64,000 bases of DNA from contig NC_135360.1 in the NCBI RefSeq assembly GCF_051622035.1, positions 6,510,001 to 6,574,000 on the forward strand. Reading direction: 5' to 3'. Under the pieces are notes generated by a model. That model did no database searches and was not told where the DNA came from. It saw nothing but the letters and a program-made list of their open reading frames with translations. This DNA comes from Arctopsyche grandis. Taxonomy: Eukaryota > Arthropoda > Insecta > Trichoptera > Hydropsychidae. The position numbers were made by a program, and so were the translations under genes. Within the stretch, counting starts at the first letter, position 1, and each line of letters begins with the position of its first letter. Below, piece by piece: positions 1 through 12,200 of this stretch.

Positions 1-502
1 TTATTAATTAAATAAAATGAATTTTAATCTTCAACATTTCATTTGTTTATTCTTAATAAAATATTTCTACATGCAAATTATACAATACCTAATAATTACA
101 TATAAAGAGACATTCAATTACTAATTTGAACCATTAATGTGCACTTATTTTTGAGTGATAATTTTCGTAAAAAATTCATAGTCTTAAAACTATTTTTTCC
201 AGCCATTGAAAATAGTTTTAAACTTGAATAATCAGTTTATATTTGATGAATTTTATGCTTAAAAAAATAGAACGATGTTAGGAAGTTCATAAAAGTATGT
301 TTGAGATTAATTATTTTCAAAAAAAACAATAAAATAAATATATTGTATTATAATAATTCAAATAATAAAGGGAAAGTCTTCGATTTTTAATTTTTAATTT
401 ATTTTCGTATATTAATGTTAAATTGACATGATATGGTGAGCGATTTGTTTAGTCGTCGGTGTTGTCGTATAAGGAGCTCGGGACGGCGGGTTCCTGCAAC
501 CA

Positions 503-3500
503 TCAGGCGTCGTATATGAGCTGAAGTCTGTCCTGTTCCAAAGGGCTTAGGGAATTTAACGGATTGTAACGACTCTGTCTGGCGAGGACAGCCGCCACCG
601 GCAAGTACTGGCTCGTCTCATACTGAGATCCCGGTGGAGCAGACTCTGAATCTCTCCCCCGTCTCATGGCCGAGTTGGCCAGCGCCAATTCCAACTGCGA
701 ATTGGCATCCAAAATCTTTTGAAGATTATACATTTCTTTAATCAGCATCCGTTAAAATACAACACAAATGCAAAACGCAACACAAAACATTGAAATTTCA
801 AGTAGATACATATGTATATTCAAAAACGATGAAACTAATCAGATGATATCGCTTGCTTCACAAGTAGCAAAAAACCAGACACTATTCTTAAAAATCTAAA
901 AATTTGCAATTAAAACAATGACTGAACACTTCACTAAGTGGAAAATTCAAATTAATCAAACCAAAACAGACGCCATATTCTTTAGTGTTAGAAAGCATAA
1001 GCCAAGTTCAGATCTGAAAATCCCCTCTGGAGAAAGTCTGAAATGGCAGTCAGTAATAAAATATTTAGGAGTAACGTTCGATAAAAGAATGAGATGTGCA
1101 CCTCACATTGAGGCAGCGAAATGCAAGGCGATGCAGGATATATCCCCAATATATCCAATATTTAATCGCCATAGTTCTTTATCAACACAAAATAAAATAA
1201 AATTATATCGTGCGCTCATTATTAACCTATGTTTCACCTGTATGGAATAACGCCTCGAATACTAACCTTTCCAAGCTCCAAGTAATACAAACTAAATCCC
1301 TAAAAATAATTTATAATACACCCATATATGCTAACTTGAAAAAACTGCATGCCATATATAATATTCCGTCCGTTACAGACATTACTAACAAACTAACCAG
1401 TAGATTCTATGACAGAATCACTAATAACCATACTAACACACTTGTGAAGAATCTCGGTGATTACAACAAAATGTCTATACCCTTCAGGTATAACACACAG
1501 ATTACCTAAACACAATCTGCTTTAGGTCATCGACTTTAGTGAGTCTTTAATTAATATTATGTATTAGATGTATTATGAGCATTTATAAGGATTGTAAATA
1601 GGTTTTTGAGCTCTTTTTCCTATTATGCTGTACATTAACATTAGAATAATATAATACTATGATTACTAACCAAATTAAATTAAATTGTAAAATAGAAAAT
1701 GATCAGTAGATCAGTAGCTATTAAAATAGATATAAGATGTATTGTGAACATAATTTCGTAATAATAAAAAGCATTTAAAAATCAAAAATCAAATGAAACT
1801 AAGAAATCTACATACATAATTATTGTGTAATATATATGTAAGTATTAAATTTACAATTTTTACTTTTTTTACACATGTACATATATAAGTTAAAAATAAG
1901 TTGGTAATAAAATGATTATAATCTAATGAATATTAGGATTTAAATTTATTTTGTATAGAAAAGTTTCGAATTTGAAATTTTGATCGGTTAAAAAAGTGAA
2001 TTAAATATTTTAAAACCTGGCCATATTCTGTTTTTATCATATTTCCATTTGTTTATTTCGCTTTTGAATACATAAATTATATATTAATATTTATATTTCG
2101 CGTCCTTGAGCACAATGGTGATGGTGAATAGTGAATGGTGAAATCCACAATACCCAATTAAAAGTAGGTATTACCAATTTTTTTTTGATTATCCACATGT
2201 ATGCTCTGTTAATATGTACGTATAATATGAAAATAGTAATTTAATATTTGCACATGTATGAAAATATACTCTATGGACACGATATACATATATAAGAATC
2301 ACGAATGTGACACACAGAAGCTTAAACAATCTTTTAATAAATTGTATTTGATGTAAGTATTGAAATTTTCATTACCTTGAGATCAGGACCTGATGGTGGA
2401 AAAGTTCTTTTCCTCAAATAGTTAAAGCAGCAAGCTTTGAATTGTTTGGTTCCGCAAACTCTTTTGCATTCCTCTCCGCACTCCAAACACGATTGTGCCG
2501 TTGCGAGGAGAAATCCTTTAACATTTTTAATTTAATTGTTAAACATAGCACTCATACAAAGTTCAAATTTTAACAAATATACTGCATGTCACTCATATAT
2601 ATCTATTCTATATTAAAACTTTGCCCATATAATAAAACCCAAAGATTATAAACAATTTAATAGCGACTCTATATATGTTATCAAGCAATGTATTTATCAT
2701 AATAATTTATATTAAACATTCTAAATGCTCTACATATAATATATCTTATATCTAATAACGAGGTACAATAGATAAAACCCTAAAAATACGAATAATAATT
2801 TATATTAAAAATTCTAAATGCTTTACATATAATATATCTTATATATCCAGGCACGTAACTACTATGCCGAACGGGCATGCAGGCCTTTTAGGTTTTTAAA
2901 TAAAAAATACTAGACCTTTTTTAAATGAATGTCTTGGAAGTCAAGTTATAACTTTGTTAAGAGGGCTGTACACCCGAAACCTTAATTTTGTTGCCGTTCC
3001 TTTCTTCGATATATATATTGCTTGAATATATATATTGAGTGAATGCGACAGTATATATATCAATATATATATTGCATTCAGACAATATATATATATTGAG
3101 TGAATGCGACAGTTGCGCTTCGACCAGATAAAACGTATTTTAAATCGACAAAATCGAGGTTTCGTATTCTCCTATTTTCTCCTCCAAAACTGGACCAATT
3201 TTTAAAAAAATTTCATCATCGGTATGATAAAAATTTTTTCTGTGCAACTATGTGCGTATTTTTTTTTAAATCGACCGTTAAATAAGCACGCTTGACTCTT
3301 TTCGTGGGTGTAAAAAAGAGGTGATTTTATAGATGTTCGGTGGCTCCTAGCTCCTATAAAAAATAACTAATCAAAAAAATAAAACGATAGATGCATCCCG
3401 ATGGTGGATATCCATAGCATATTAAAAAATAATTTCTCTATTGCCATAATTGAGGAAGGGAGAAGTGTAATACGTTTGTATGGACAGGGAGCTGGTGCCC

Positions 3501-4423
3501 AGCCCTCTTAAGAAGCGATCTTAATGCAACAATGTCTATTGAACAGTTTTCTAATTTATTAATTTCAAAATATAATTCTATGGAAAGTGAATTTGATAAA
3601 GTGTACGTGACCTTTTTTTTACTTTTCACTTTTTTGGTCATTGTCGCTTGTGTTGAACAAACTTTTAGTACATAAAAACTAATAAAAGACTATAAAAGGA
3701 ATTCGAAGAGTCAACTCAAGCTCACTGAATTAGCAATATTATCGATTGAACATGAATAAATTTCTAAATCGTCTTTGAAAGATGTAATTGCAGAATTTGT
3801 GACTTTGAAAGGTGGGGAAAAAGAAGATTTAAATTATGTTGTAATAATCAATTTAATTTTAATAATAAAATACTACTAACATTTGCATGCAGACCCAAAT
3901 TCTAATAACATGGTACAAGAATTTTAAATAGGTTTTTGAGCTCTTTTTCCTATTACGCTGTACATATTAACATTATAATAATATAATACTATGATTAATA
4001 ACAAAATTAATTTAAAATTGTAAAAAAGAAAATGATCAGTAGATATTAAAATAGATTAAAAATAATAAAAAAATAACGAGGTACATAAAACCATAAAAAT
4101 ACGAACAAGCAAATTCACTTTCAATTTTATATACATATGTATGTACATATTGCCTGAATTGCCCAGCAGTCAAAAGCTAATTAAAATAAAAATAATGAAC
4201 TTTTTTGGAAAATTTTGTTGTCTATAGTCCAAATTAGAATACCATAATATAGTATATTAAACTTCTAAATAAATTATTGTAAATCTAAAACTGTAGATTT
4301 ATATTGCAGGTTAATAAACAAACAAATGTTCATATTAATGTGTAAGTATAGTAAAAAAATATATTATATATACGTAAGACACTCACCTATTGTAAGAATT
4401 AGTAAAACTGTTGAGGATTTCAT
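503..4423 (-). CDS. Trissin: Trissin neuropeptide precursor, three coding exons
   Basis: This encodes a secreted cysteine-rich neuropeptide precursor; trissin acts on a G-protein-coupled receptor in insects. Coding exons are 4387-4423, 2376-2515 and 503-715, giving 129 aa, all with GT-AG junctions and compatible phases. Residues 1-21 form a hydrophobic signal peptide ending near Gln20-Ser21. The mature peptide has six cysteines at 22, 25, 29, 33, 41 and 42 (C-x2-C-x3-C-x3-C-x7-CC), the exact Drosophila trissin spacing, followed by FNYLRKR, where Lys48-Arg49 is the cleavage site. A second basic site, RRGR, lies at residues 77-80. The start ATG is preceded by a strong acceptor six bases upstream, so a 5'UTR exon should lie further up. 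The 3' exon acceptor at 715/716 was chosen because it keeps phase 0 with exon 2; an alternative AG about 14 bases upstream does not. A LINE fragment lies in the last intron. The identity is firm; the last exon border is less so. Confidence 0.88.
839..1792 (+). mobile_element. 5'-truncated jockey-like LINE fragment
   Basis: This is a degenerate 3' piece of a non-LTR retrotransposon in the trissin intron. The reading begins at the Asp-Asp of the reverse-transcriptase YxDD box (842-847) and continues, with frameshifts near 900 and 1225, through jockey-type RT/C-terminal motifs (KYLGVTFD, LLTYVSPVWNN) to about 1509. A 3'UTR and A-rich tail follow. Ten-base direct repeats (atgaaactaa) at 829-838 and 1793-1802 look like the target-site duplication. 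It is non-functional. Confidence 0.82.
2698..2851. repeat. Two-copy tandem duplication, ~92 bp period
   Basis: The stretch starting at 2698 (aataatttatattaaacatt) recurs at about 2790 with few changes. The intervening phrase containing 'aacgaggtaca' reappears near 4074, suggesting that the TE insertions between are flanked by duplicated host sequence. No gene is seen. Confidence 0.55.
2957..3511 (+). mobile_element. TTAA MITE family A, copy 1 (piggyBac-like)
   Basis: The element is bounded by TTAA at 2957-2960 and 3508-3511. Inverted ends read GAGGGCTGtACACC on the left and, on the right, the complement of the same motif. Internally there are (AT)n tracts near the left end and a small 61-residue reading frame (3100-3285) shared with copy 3; it has no recognisable domain and is probably fortuitous. 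TTAA target duplication is the hallmark of piggyBac mobilisation. It interrupts a hAT relic. Confidence 0.85.
3512..3850 (+). pseudogene. hAT transposase C-terminal relic (ZMYM1-like)
   Basis: A translated frame with several stops carries a hAT dimerisation-type signature (ACVEQTFST, then LKLIKDYKRNS and LTELAILSIEHE). Its upstream part is separated by the MITE inserted at the TTAA at 2957. It is a decayed transposase remnant with no intact ORF. Confidence 0.6.
3926..4075 (+). mobile_element. LINE 3'UTR fragment
   Basis: This is closely similar to 1600-1780 of the jockey-like element (ataggtttttgagctctttt and the following AT-rich tail) but lacks coding sequence. It is a second, more severely truncated insertion of the same family. 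Confidence 0.7.
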
Positions 4424-5321
4424 ATTTGTCTGAAAAAAATATTATATTATATCAATACAAAACAATGTATAATATTATAAATAATACCAATTGACAATTA
4501 AAACACACCGGAAAATGAATCAACTAATATATTGGACGAAACCCTGTCCTACTCGGATAGAACGAGCTTGCTGTTTGAAGGATTAATGCTTGTCTTACTT
4601 CCCTTATAAAGTCACGCTTTCAGCAGTCGTCAACCATTAGCCTGGAATTGTCAACACAATTTATCGCATGATAATTATTACTGCAAATCAACTTGCCATA
4701 CTACATATGTAACAAATTTAAAAATCGATACTACAGTCATTATTTTTCTAAAAAGTACGAGCATATTGCATTTTATACGAAATTATCTGTATATACATTT
4801 GGTTTTTGATCTCTGAATGCGATCAGAATGCATGACGTGATCACCTGTATCGCCCCCTACGCTGTCGATAGATATCAGCGTCAACTTTTCCAATAAATAT
4901 TCAAAACTTTGCTCCCCCTCACGTGAAAAAAATAAATTAATATAAATTGAAAATCATCTTAATCCAGGCGACCCTTATTATTCAAATATGGTGTCTGCGG
5001 TGAATCCCAATTATAAACATGTAGAAAAAAGTAATAATCTCCGTAGTGGCGGCATCACCGTAGTCTATTTGTGCGTTTCAATTTATATTTTGCAAGGTTC
5101 AATACCCAAACAAACAAGTTCAAATTCAATCGATTCGGTATTAAGGCGATGAATTCATTTTTTTACCACTGAATTTTGGTGAGTATGAAAATAAACAGTA
5201 ATATAGATTATTATTGGCGTTCCTTTCATATATATTTTGTATGGTAATTGACCAGTCCATAGCAAATAGCCTTGTGTGCCCATAACAGTGCTCTTGTTCA
5301 CTACTATATGTACCTACTCTG
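4424..5321. other. Upstream flank of trissin, no gene
   Basis: AT-rich sequence upstream of the trissin start codon. The trissin 5'UTR exon and promoter should lie here, but I cannot place a TSS. No ORF with recognisable homology is seen. Confidence 0.5.
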
Positions 5322-5402
5322 AATAGGTTTTTGAGCTCTTTTTCCTATTATGCTGTAGATTAACATTAGAATAATATAATACTATGATTACTAACCAAAT
5401 CT
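5322..5402 (+). mobile_element. Short LINE 3' tail fragment
   Basis: About 80 bases match the same jockey-like 3' tail (ataggtttttgagctctttt ... ttactaaccaaat). This is the third copy of that tail in the first 5.4 kb. Confidence 0.65.
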
Positions 5403-5403
5403 A

Positions 5404-5645
5404 TGGAAAAAAAATTGCAGCATTTTATCATCAAATTGGCAAACTCAAAGACGCTGAATAACTCGAGATTAACAAGAGAGATAGGAAAGGAGCTGCTAAT
5501 TTTACAGGAACCGTTATAAACGATCGACCTGGAGTTACAGAACTAGGTCTGGCCAGCACCGGGACTCTAGTGGGAATTGAACCCGTGACAATCTGCTCGA
5601 AAGCATAACATGCTAATCACTAGTCCTCGCCGCTGGTTTAACATT
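5404..5645 (-). mobile_element. tRNA-derived SINE, copy 1
   Basis: Read on the minus strand, the head has pol III-like boxes (TAGTGATTAGCATG and GGGTTCAATTCCC) and then a body ending in a T-rich/gctgcaa tail. It shares the 'attggcaaac' body motif with the copies at 28046-28290 and 62380-62612. Confidence 0.65.
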
Positions 5646-5861
5646 AACATTGTATCCAATAACAAGTCAAGTAGGCAGTCTTCAAACTTATTCATGTACC
5701 CAGCAATGCTATGTAATGCTAAAAACACACAGAATCGTAGAGCATGGACATACTCTTGGCTTCCAACTGGGATGGGCGTATCTTCATGTCATTATTAATT
5801 CGTACAATCTAATTATTTCGACAAGTTTCTCCTACATTTCTTCAAATATGAGAATCATCGT

Positions 5862-6327
5862 TCAAACCAAATATAGCACAACTTGTGCTATTCCGAATCA
5901 AAACCAGTGATCTCATACATTTCACAACAATACACAAGTCTTTACGATGGCACCATCATCGCTCCTGTACAAACATGCAGAACTCGAGAGCAACGTCCCC
6001 TTCGACTATTCCAGAAGAAAGAGTTCATCACTCGATCGTAAAACGAACGAAACCTAACAGTGATGTCATCATGCAACTGCAACACGTGTCCTGAAGACAA
6101 AGACATCTGCATACGGCACGCTTCAAGCCCCAACGTATATAAACCAACGCACGAGCTCCTGACGCCAGAGTGAACCTCTGGAGTTCAGTCAGGCTTTCTC
6201 CTGAAGCAGGCAACTAGCCCACTTCCCCGTGAATTTTCTGTACTGACAATAAACTTGTATATTGAAGAAAATAAATTTCCTCTGTTATCTACAACGAGTT
6301 TCCATAGGCCGGGTTTCGGTTACAACA
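5862..6327 (+). mobile_element. Solo-LTR-like sequence
   Basis: About 460 bases with an inverted motif near the left end (atagcac ... gtgctat), a TATA box (gtatataaa near 6136), a polyadenylation signal (aataaa near 6268) and a CA end (ggttacaaca). The left part recurs at 63859-64000 and, degraded, at 52243-52500, where copies start TGTAGG. No internal retroelement region is present. The left boundary is approximate and no target duplication was found. Confidence 0.6.
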
Positions 6328-6558
6328 TACCCTCCCGTCCTATAAATACAAGCATAAAATATCACCAAAAACACTCCAGAAGATGAGTTTTGCCAAGGAT
6401 CGCGACAGCATAGATTAAACGTGCTAGAGTCTGTTTTGCATGTGCAAAACTACCTAAAAATAGCACATACCGCGAACCACTCCGTGTCTGCAACCTAGAC
6501 AATGGCGTAAGAGTACATATGTACATAAGGGTTCGGTGATTACTAGTTAAATGTGAAC

Positions 6559-6835
6559 CGGTCACAGGACAACCGGTCGCTCAAGATCGGTCACACGTGA
6601 TCACATGTCACACTAAAACTGGTCACAAGAAAACTGGTCACACCCGAAAATTGGTCACGAAAACTGGTCACACCCAAAAATTAAAAATTGGTTGAATTTT
6701 TGGGTGTGACCAGTTTTTTCGTGACTAATTTTCGGGTGTGCCAGTTTTCTCGTGACAAGTTTTAAGGTGTGACCAGTTTTAGTGTGACGGGTGATCACGT
6801 GTGACCGATCTAGAGCGACCAGTTGTCGTTTACCG
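6559..6835. repeat. Foldback element, GGTCAC phrase family
   Basis: This is a long inverted repeat with arms about 6559-6681 and 6694-6835. Each arm is built from repeated phrases of about 17-20 bases of the type 'aaaactggtcacacccg'. The two arms pair phrase by phrase. It carries no ORF of interest. Confidence 0.85.
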
Positions 6836-6839
6836 TACA

Positions 6840-7832
6840 TAAGGCGTTGAATTTGCTAATTTGATCTCCTAACTGAGTTTTACCTCTCTTAACTGAGTCT
6901 AAACATGTCTAAATCTCATTTTAGGTCGCGAAAAAGATAATTTCATCAAAACCCATTTTCAATTTAAAGTTGACAAACATACAAAAATTGTCCATTTAAT
7001 TATAAAATTATTCATTTAAGTATAAAATCGTTCATTTAATTTAATAATAAAAAACTAGCCTCAATAGGCAACAATGTTTGCAAGTTATTTTATACAATCG
7101 TCAACAAGCAGACTGTCGCTGTAAATCAAGAAACGAATGTCAAATAAAAGCATCAAAGCTTTCATCAATTAAACGAACAGTACTCAGAACCCGATCGAAC
7201 CAACTCGGAGCACAAACATCCGGAACACTCTTCACGGATATACATTCGTAATAACGATCACGGTTGATTTACAAACAACCCGTAAATCAATCCGCCATCG
7301 AGTGTCCTCTATAAATACTACACGGGTATACGTAGTATATTGATATATCGCACGACCATATAAGTGTTGTACACATGGGGTAGATATGAACGTGAATTGC
7401 GGTGATAAATTAAAAACGAAACATTCTTAAAAATTCTTTATTCATAACATATTATATACGTATATATGCATACTATTGTAATATACAAACATATATAATA
7501 ACATAGTCATTGTTGTTCTTATAAGTCGATGCTATTGCTGCGTGTAAGTTGAAGATATACAATTTCATTTCAAATGCATGCATGATTAAGTATTCAAATT
7601 GTGCACAATGAATTATTACATTTTAAAATAGACACTTACATATTATTATAATTACATGTGACAAAAACTCCAATTCATTTGTTGATAGTTTGGTATTTAT
7701 TTCGCATACAAGATCACTTTCAACAGTATTGTAATCATTTTGCCAACTACATGATGACAATGAGAATGTGAATCCATTTTTATTAGATTTAAAATTACAT
7801 ATAAAATTTAAAGTAGTGTTTCTCAATTCAAT
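6840..7832. other. Gene-free AT-rich interval
   Basis: No coding similarity recognised. The part 7170-7400 is less AT-rich (TATA-like 'ctataaatac' near 7310) and could be a decayed LTR, but no second copy is in the window. Confidence 0.4.
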
Positions 7833-8319
7833 TTAACCGTTTGCCTGCAGCCGTCTTCTCTGGAAGCTTTGCGCGACAAGTCTGTAGCGCGGCTGTCTTC
7901 CATAGAATTTCTTAACTTTGCACGGGATTTTGACCCTTATATGCGCCTATTTCAACTGTTTTAAGGTTCAAAATTGGTTGAATATATTACTGAGAGTTGA
8001 ATGCCATCTATTCAATTTGCTTAAAATGAATATATACCAGTCAAAATTAGTTTTTTGTGGAACCATACTGAAACCTCGTTTATGTGACGTCTCAATTATA
8101 TGAAGAATGATTATTTGACAATGAAGCCAAAACTACGAGATATATTATGTATTTTATTGTTTAAAATAATTCTTTATATGTTAATTAACATATCTGGTTA
8201 CTTGAGTAAATATTAAAATCTGTATTTAACGTCGAAAACTCGATTGCCAAATTCGCGAAAAAGGTGCCGCCGCGTACAGGGCTTGTTCGCTATATTTATT
8301 GCCGCGGGCAAAGGGTTAA
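7833..8319 (+). mobile_element. TTAA MITE family B, copy 1
   Basis: A piggyBac-like MITE bounded by TTAA at both ends. Inverted ends are CCGTTTGCCtGC.GCCGTC on the left and GCCGCGGGCAAAGGG on the right. It shares about 490 bp with copies at 13561, 20818, 50006 and 61741. No transposase is encoded. Confidence 0.9.
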
Positions 8320-9239
8320 AGTATAGAGACAAGTAAATTTGAGTTTTTTTTTATATGAAAATTTAATCTAGCACATTGAAAAATAGCAAACGTTTATAGT
8401 AAATATGAGCGATACACTTGTAGTATGAAAAGTGGCAAACTCCATATTGATATTTTTTCAATTTTAATTAAAAAACATAAGATATATATGTATATACCTG
8501 TGGCAAATTCTCTGTTTTTTTCACACAACCTTACGTACAGGATAAAAGGATATTCGGTATGTAAGTAAGGCTGTGCGACAAAAACAGGTAGAATTTCACA
8601 GCACGCCACTGATATACACATATACATATATGGAGTGAGTCATTTTGCATATTCTCCTTCCTCAAGCACATCTCAAGTATACACATGTAGCATATTTTCG
8701 TACATAAAATGATTTTTTAGGAAGCAAAATTTGAACACTACATACAAATTTGAAATACGTCAATTTAAAGTGATCTCGTCAATACAACGACATTTAAAAC
8801 AATATGTACAATTCATCTCTTATAACATATGTATATAGCTTACATTTCTAAAGCTAGCACTAAACTTATCAGAGTTTCCTTAAACTTACATACATATATA
8901 ATCTATCAAATACAATAAAAAAAAGAACATCATCATGAACTCTTTTCTCCGAAACATACACATGTATTCGATGCGAATCGGCAGTACGAAAATGAGATTT
9001 ATAATTCAACACGAAATACAACAGTAGCCTTATTATTTCTTAACGGCGCAAACTAAATCCGAAATTATAAAAATAAATAGCCATTCCATTAAACTTTGTA
9101 CACTGAAACTTATAATCTCTAGTTTTAAGTATATGTGTATACATTTTACTATACGCACAATATCATTTTATTATTATTAATATTGGAAACGTTCATTTGC
9201 GAGCGCTCTCTAGGACCGGGACGGTCCCGGAAGACAATC
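8320..9239. other. 3' flank of puf60, probable 3'UTR
   Basis: Downstream of the puf60 stop on the minus strand. An AATAAA signal on the minus strand lies at 9167-9172, about 70 nt past the stop; further AT-rich sequence could hold later sites. No separate gene is recognised. Confidence 0.5.
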
Positions 9240-12200
9240 CTATCCGCTCAGATCGCCGTGATCGAACAGGTCCTGATCGTAAATGGCTGCTCGCACGGTT
9301 CGACCGCCAAAGTAGCGACCATTCAAAGCTTCAACAGCAGACTCGGCATCTAAAAAAACATTTAAAATGAACACAATCAGCAAACACACTTCATAAATAA
9401 AGTATTTAAATATAAAAAGGGCATATAATATAATATAGTATTACCAGACATGGACGAGAACTCGACGAATATTTTAACTATGACTTGGCCGCTGTCGACC
9501 TCCGCTCCGGGAATATCATGCTGTCGCTCGTTGTATATGATGACTCGGCTGACGGTGCCAAATTTGCTGCATTCCTCTTGGATTTCTTCCTGTAAGCTTT
9601 GATCTACGTCTTCGGGACCGACCTGTAAGTAATGTGCGTTTTGTTAGCGGTGTGTTCTCATCCACGTATTTATACGGTTATTATGTGTGTACCATATTGT
9701 TCAATATGACCACTCTGGATTCTTTGGCTCTCATCAGTCGTTGCATGACGAGATGACGTGCACTCTGTCCTTTGATGCTCATATGCTCTTGCTGGCTGAG
9801 TGTTTGGGGTTCAGCTCCGGCTAGCAATTTAAGTTGCAACTGCTCTTGTTGACGGGCTGCTTCTATGCGTCTGAAAACAATTAGAAGAAAATGCGTTTAG
9901 AAAAGATCAGAAACTGTTAGGCGATGAAATTAATATTTTTCTATAGGAAATCAGCTTCAAAATGGATTCCAATTCTCTGGATTTTGTTCTTTATTCTCAT
10001 AATGCACAATATTGTCCAAACAAAAACATTATTAACGCGCTGAAGAGAGTTACAAGGCACAATTGTAGATTTAAATCATATGAAGAATTCGATTCGTTCA
10101 AGTTATGTATAGTAACAGCACCAATAGAGAGGTTCTAAAGATAAAAAATTCGGGTGTGACCAACCCATGACTTTATCTATGTATTTGAGGAATATAAGAA
10201 GGTTACAAAACAAAATTCGATATTGAACTAATAACTATGATAGCGATACAAATTGAGCGCAAATATATGGAAACTTGCACAAGACAAAAGTTCTACTTCC
10301 GGTTGTCGGATTTTGTTCAAATTTTTTTTATTATTTAAAATCAGTATAATTATTATACACATTAAATATCAAGAGGATAAAAATAATTTAAAAGGTCAAA
10401 ATAAAATAATGAAATATTGTTTTAAAAAAAAATACTACTTCCGGTTTACGAATTCTGACCAAAACGTTACCAAATCTAAGTTAGTACATAAAGAATACAA
10501 ATATAAATTTTCAGCTTAATACGTTCAGGGGTGTGGACAGGATCCAGGCGACAACATTTTTGACCTTTCTAAGAGGAGAAAATCCCACTTCTGGTTTATT
10601 AAATTTATTGATTTTTTTTTTATTTTCATCACATTAATACAAAAATTATACTTGGATTTTTCGTGAAGATCACACATGTTTAAGGGGTCGAAAAAAATAG
10701 TGGAAGATAAATCGAACAAGAGTAAACTGCCACTTCCGGTTTCTGAGAAAAACATAAAAAACCTCGATTCTCTAGAGTAAAACTACTACTTCCGGTTCAG
10801 ATAAAAATATTTAAAAAATATAAGGTTATAGATATTATTATTTCTATTACGTGTAAAAAAAAATTTAATCCGATTTAGTTAGCGGTTTGGGAGATAATTG
10901 AATTCAAAAACTTAAAAAAAAGAGGACACCTATAAGGGGAGGTACCATTTCCGGTCAACTTAAAAATTTGAAAAAAAATTTCGTCATGTCTATAAGAATT
11001 TCAGTACCCGATACCAAGTTTTGGTCCGATAGGACTAACGGTGTTCAAAAAATCCCCAAAATACACAGACACACACACACACACACAGACACACCGACAC
11101 ACACACACACACACAGACAATAATTTAAATACGCTCAAAATGTAATCACTAGAGATAGGCTTTGGAACAAGGTAGTGTAACAACAACTTGCTAGCGGAAA
11201 TATACAAACAAACAACGATCTTTTCTTCCACTATCAACCTAAACGAGTGCTTGCCACATTAACATTTTTTAATTAATCAGAGGGAGAATTTTCGTCCTCG
11301 CGGTTCATAGAAAATATTCAACGCTAATAATACCTGTTCATTGATTTGGTACTAATAATTACTCTGGTCATTCAGCTTGTGTTTGAAATCTTTTTTTTGA
11401 AATTTTTTTAACAATAAAACTAATGTTTTAATTAAAATACAAAAGTATGAATGTATATTGAAAATATGTACTTACTTGACGGCGTCTTGTGACGATGAAT
11501 TTCCATTAGAAACCGGAGTGGCGATGGATTGATTGGTAGTTGTCGCAGCCGCTGAAGCCACAGACGCCGATGTAACTACAGAAGACGCCGAAACTATGGA
11601 TGCATTTGATGTAGAAGACCCAACCAAAACAGGTCTTTGCTATACGCAAGAACCAAAAATACATATATATATAATATAATACAGTATAATAACATAAGAA
11701 CCGATTTAAAGGATAAACGAATCACAAACACTAACCGGAATCGCAACACCTGGCGGTGGAATAGCGGGCGCCACGGTCGGTAGCACTCCAATACCTCCAG
11801 GCATACCTGAAGAGCAAACACCACGATTAGAACCAACGGTTGTTGACAGTGTCAACAATTCAATGCTAAAATGAATCGAAATAACCTGACAGTCCGGCAA
11901 CGGGTACGCCGGCGTTCGCCGTGGTAGTGATAGAATTGGCTAGAACGATTGGCAAATTAGCGACGGTTGGAAGCCCGGCCGAGAGTCCGGCGACCCCGGG
12001 CAAGCCGGCCACTCCTGGCATCGCAGCCACACCAGGAAGTCCGGCGACACCCGGCAGAGTCGCAACACCGGGCAGTCCGGGCAAGGTGGCGACGCCTGGT
12101 AATCCGGCCACCGGTAGACCGGCGGTACCAGCTCCGAGGCCGACCGGCAACGCAGCAAGACCGGGATGCGACGATCCAACTAATTTGCTTAGACCTGAAA

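Noticed and set aside
3100-3285. 61-residue ORF conserved with 59332-59517
   Set aside because: Conserved only because it lies within copies of a TTAA MITE; no domain, and copy 2 does not preserve it.
9135-9353. 72-codon plus-strand ORF
   Set aside because: Antisense to the last puf60 coding exon.
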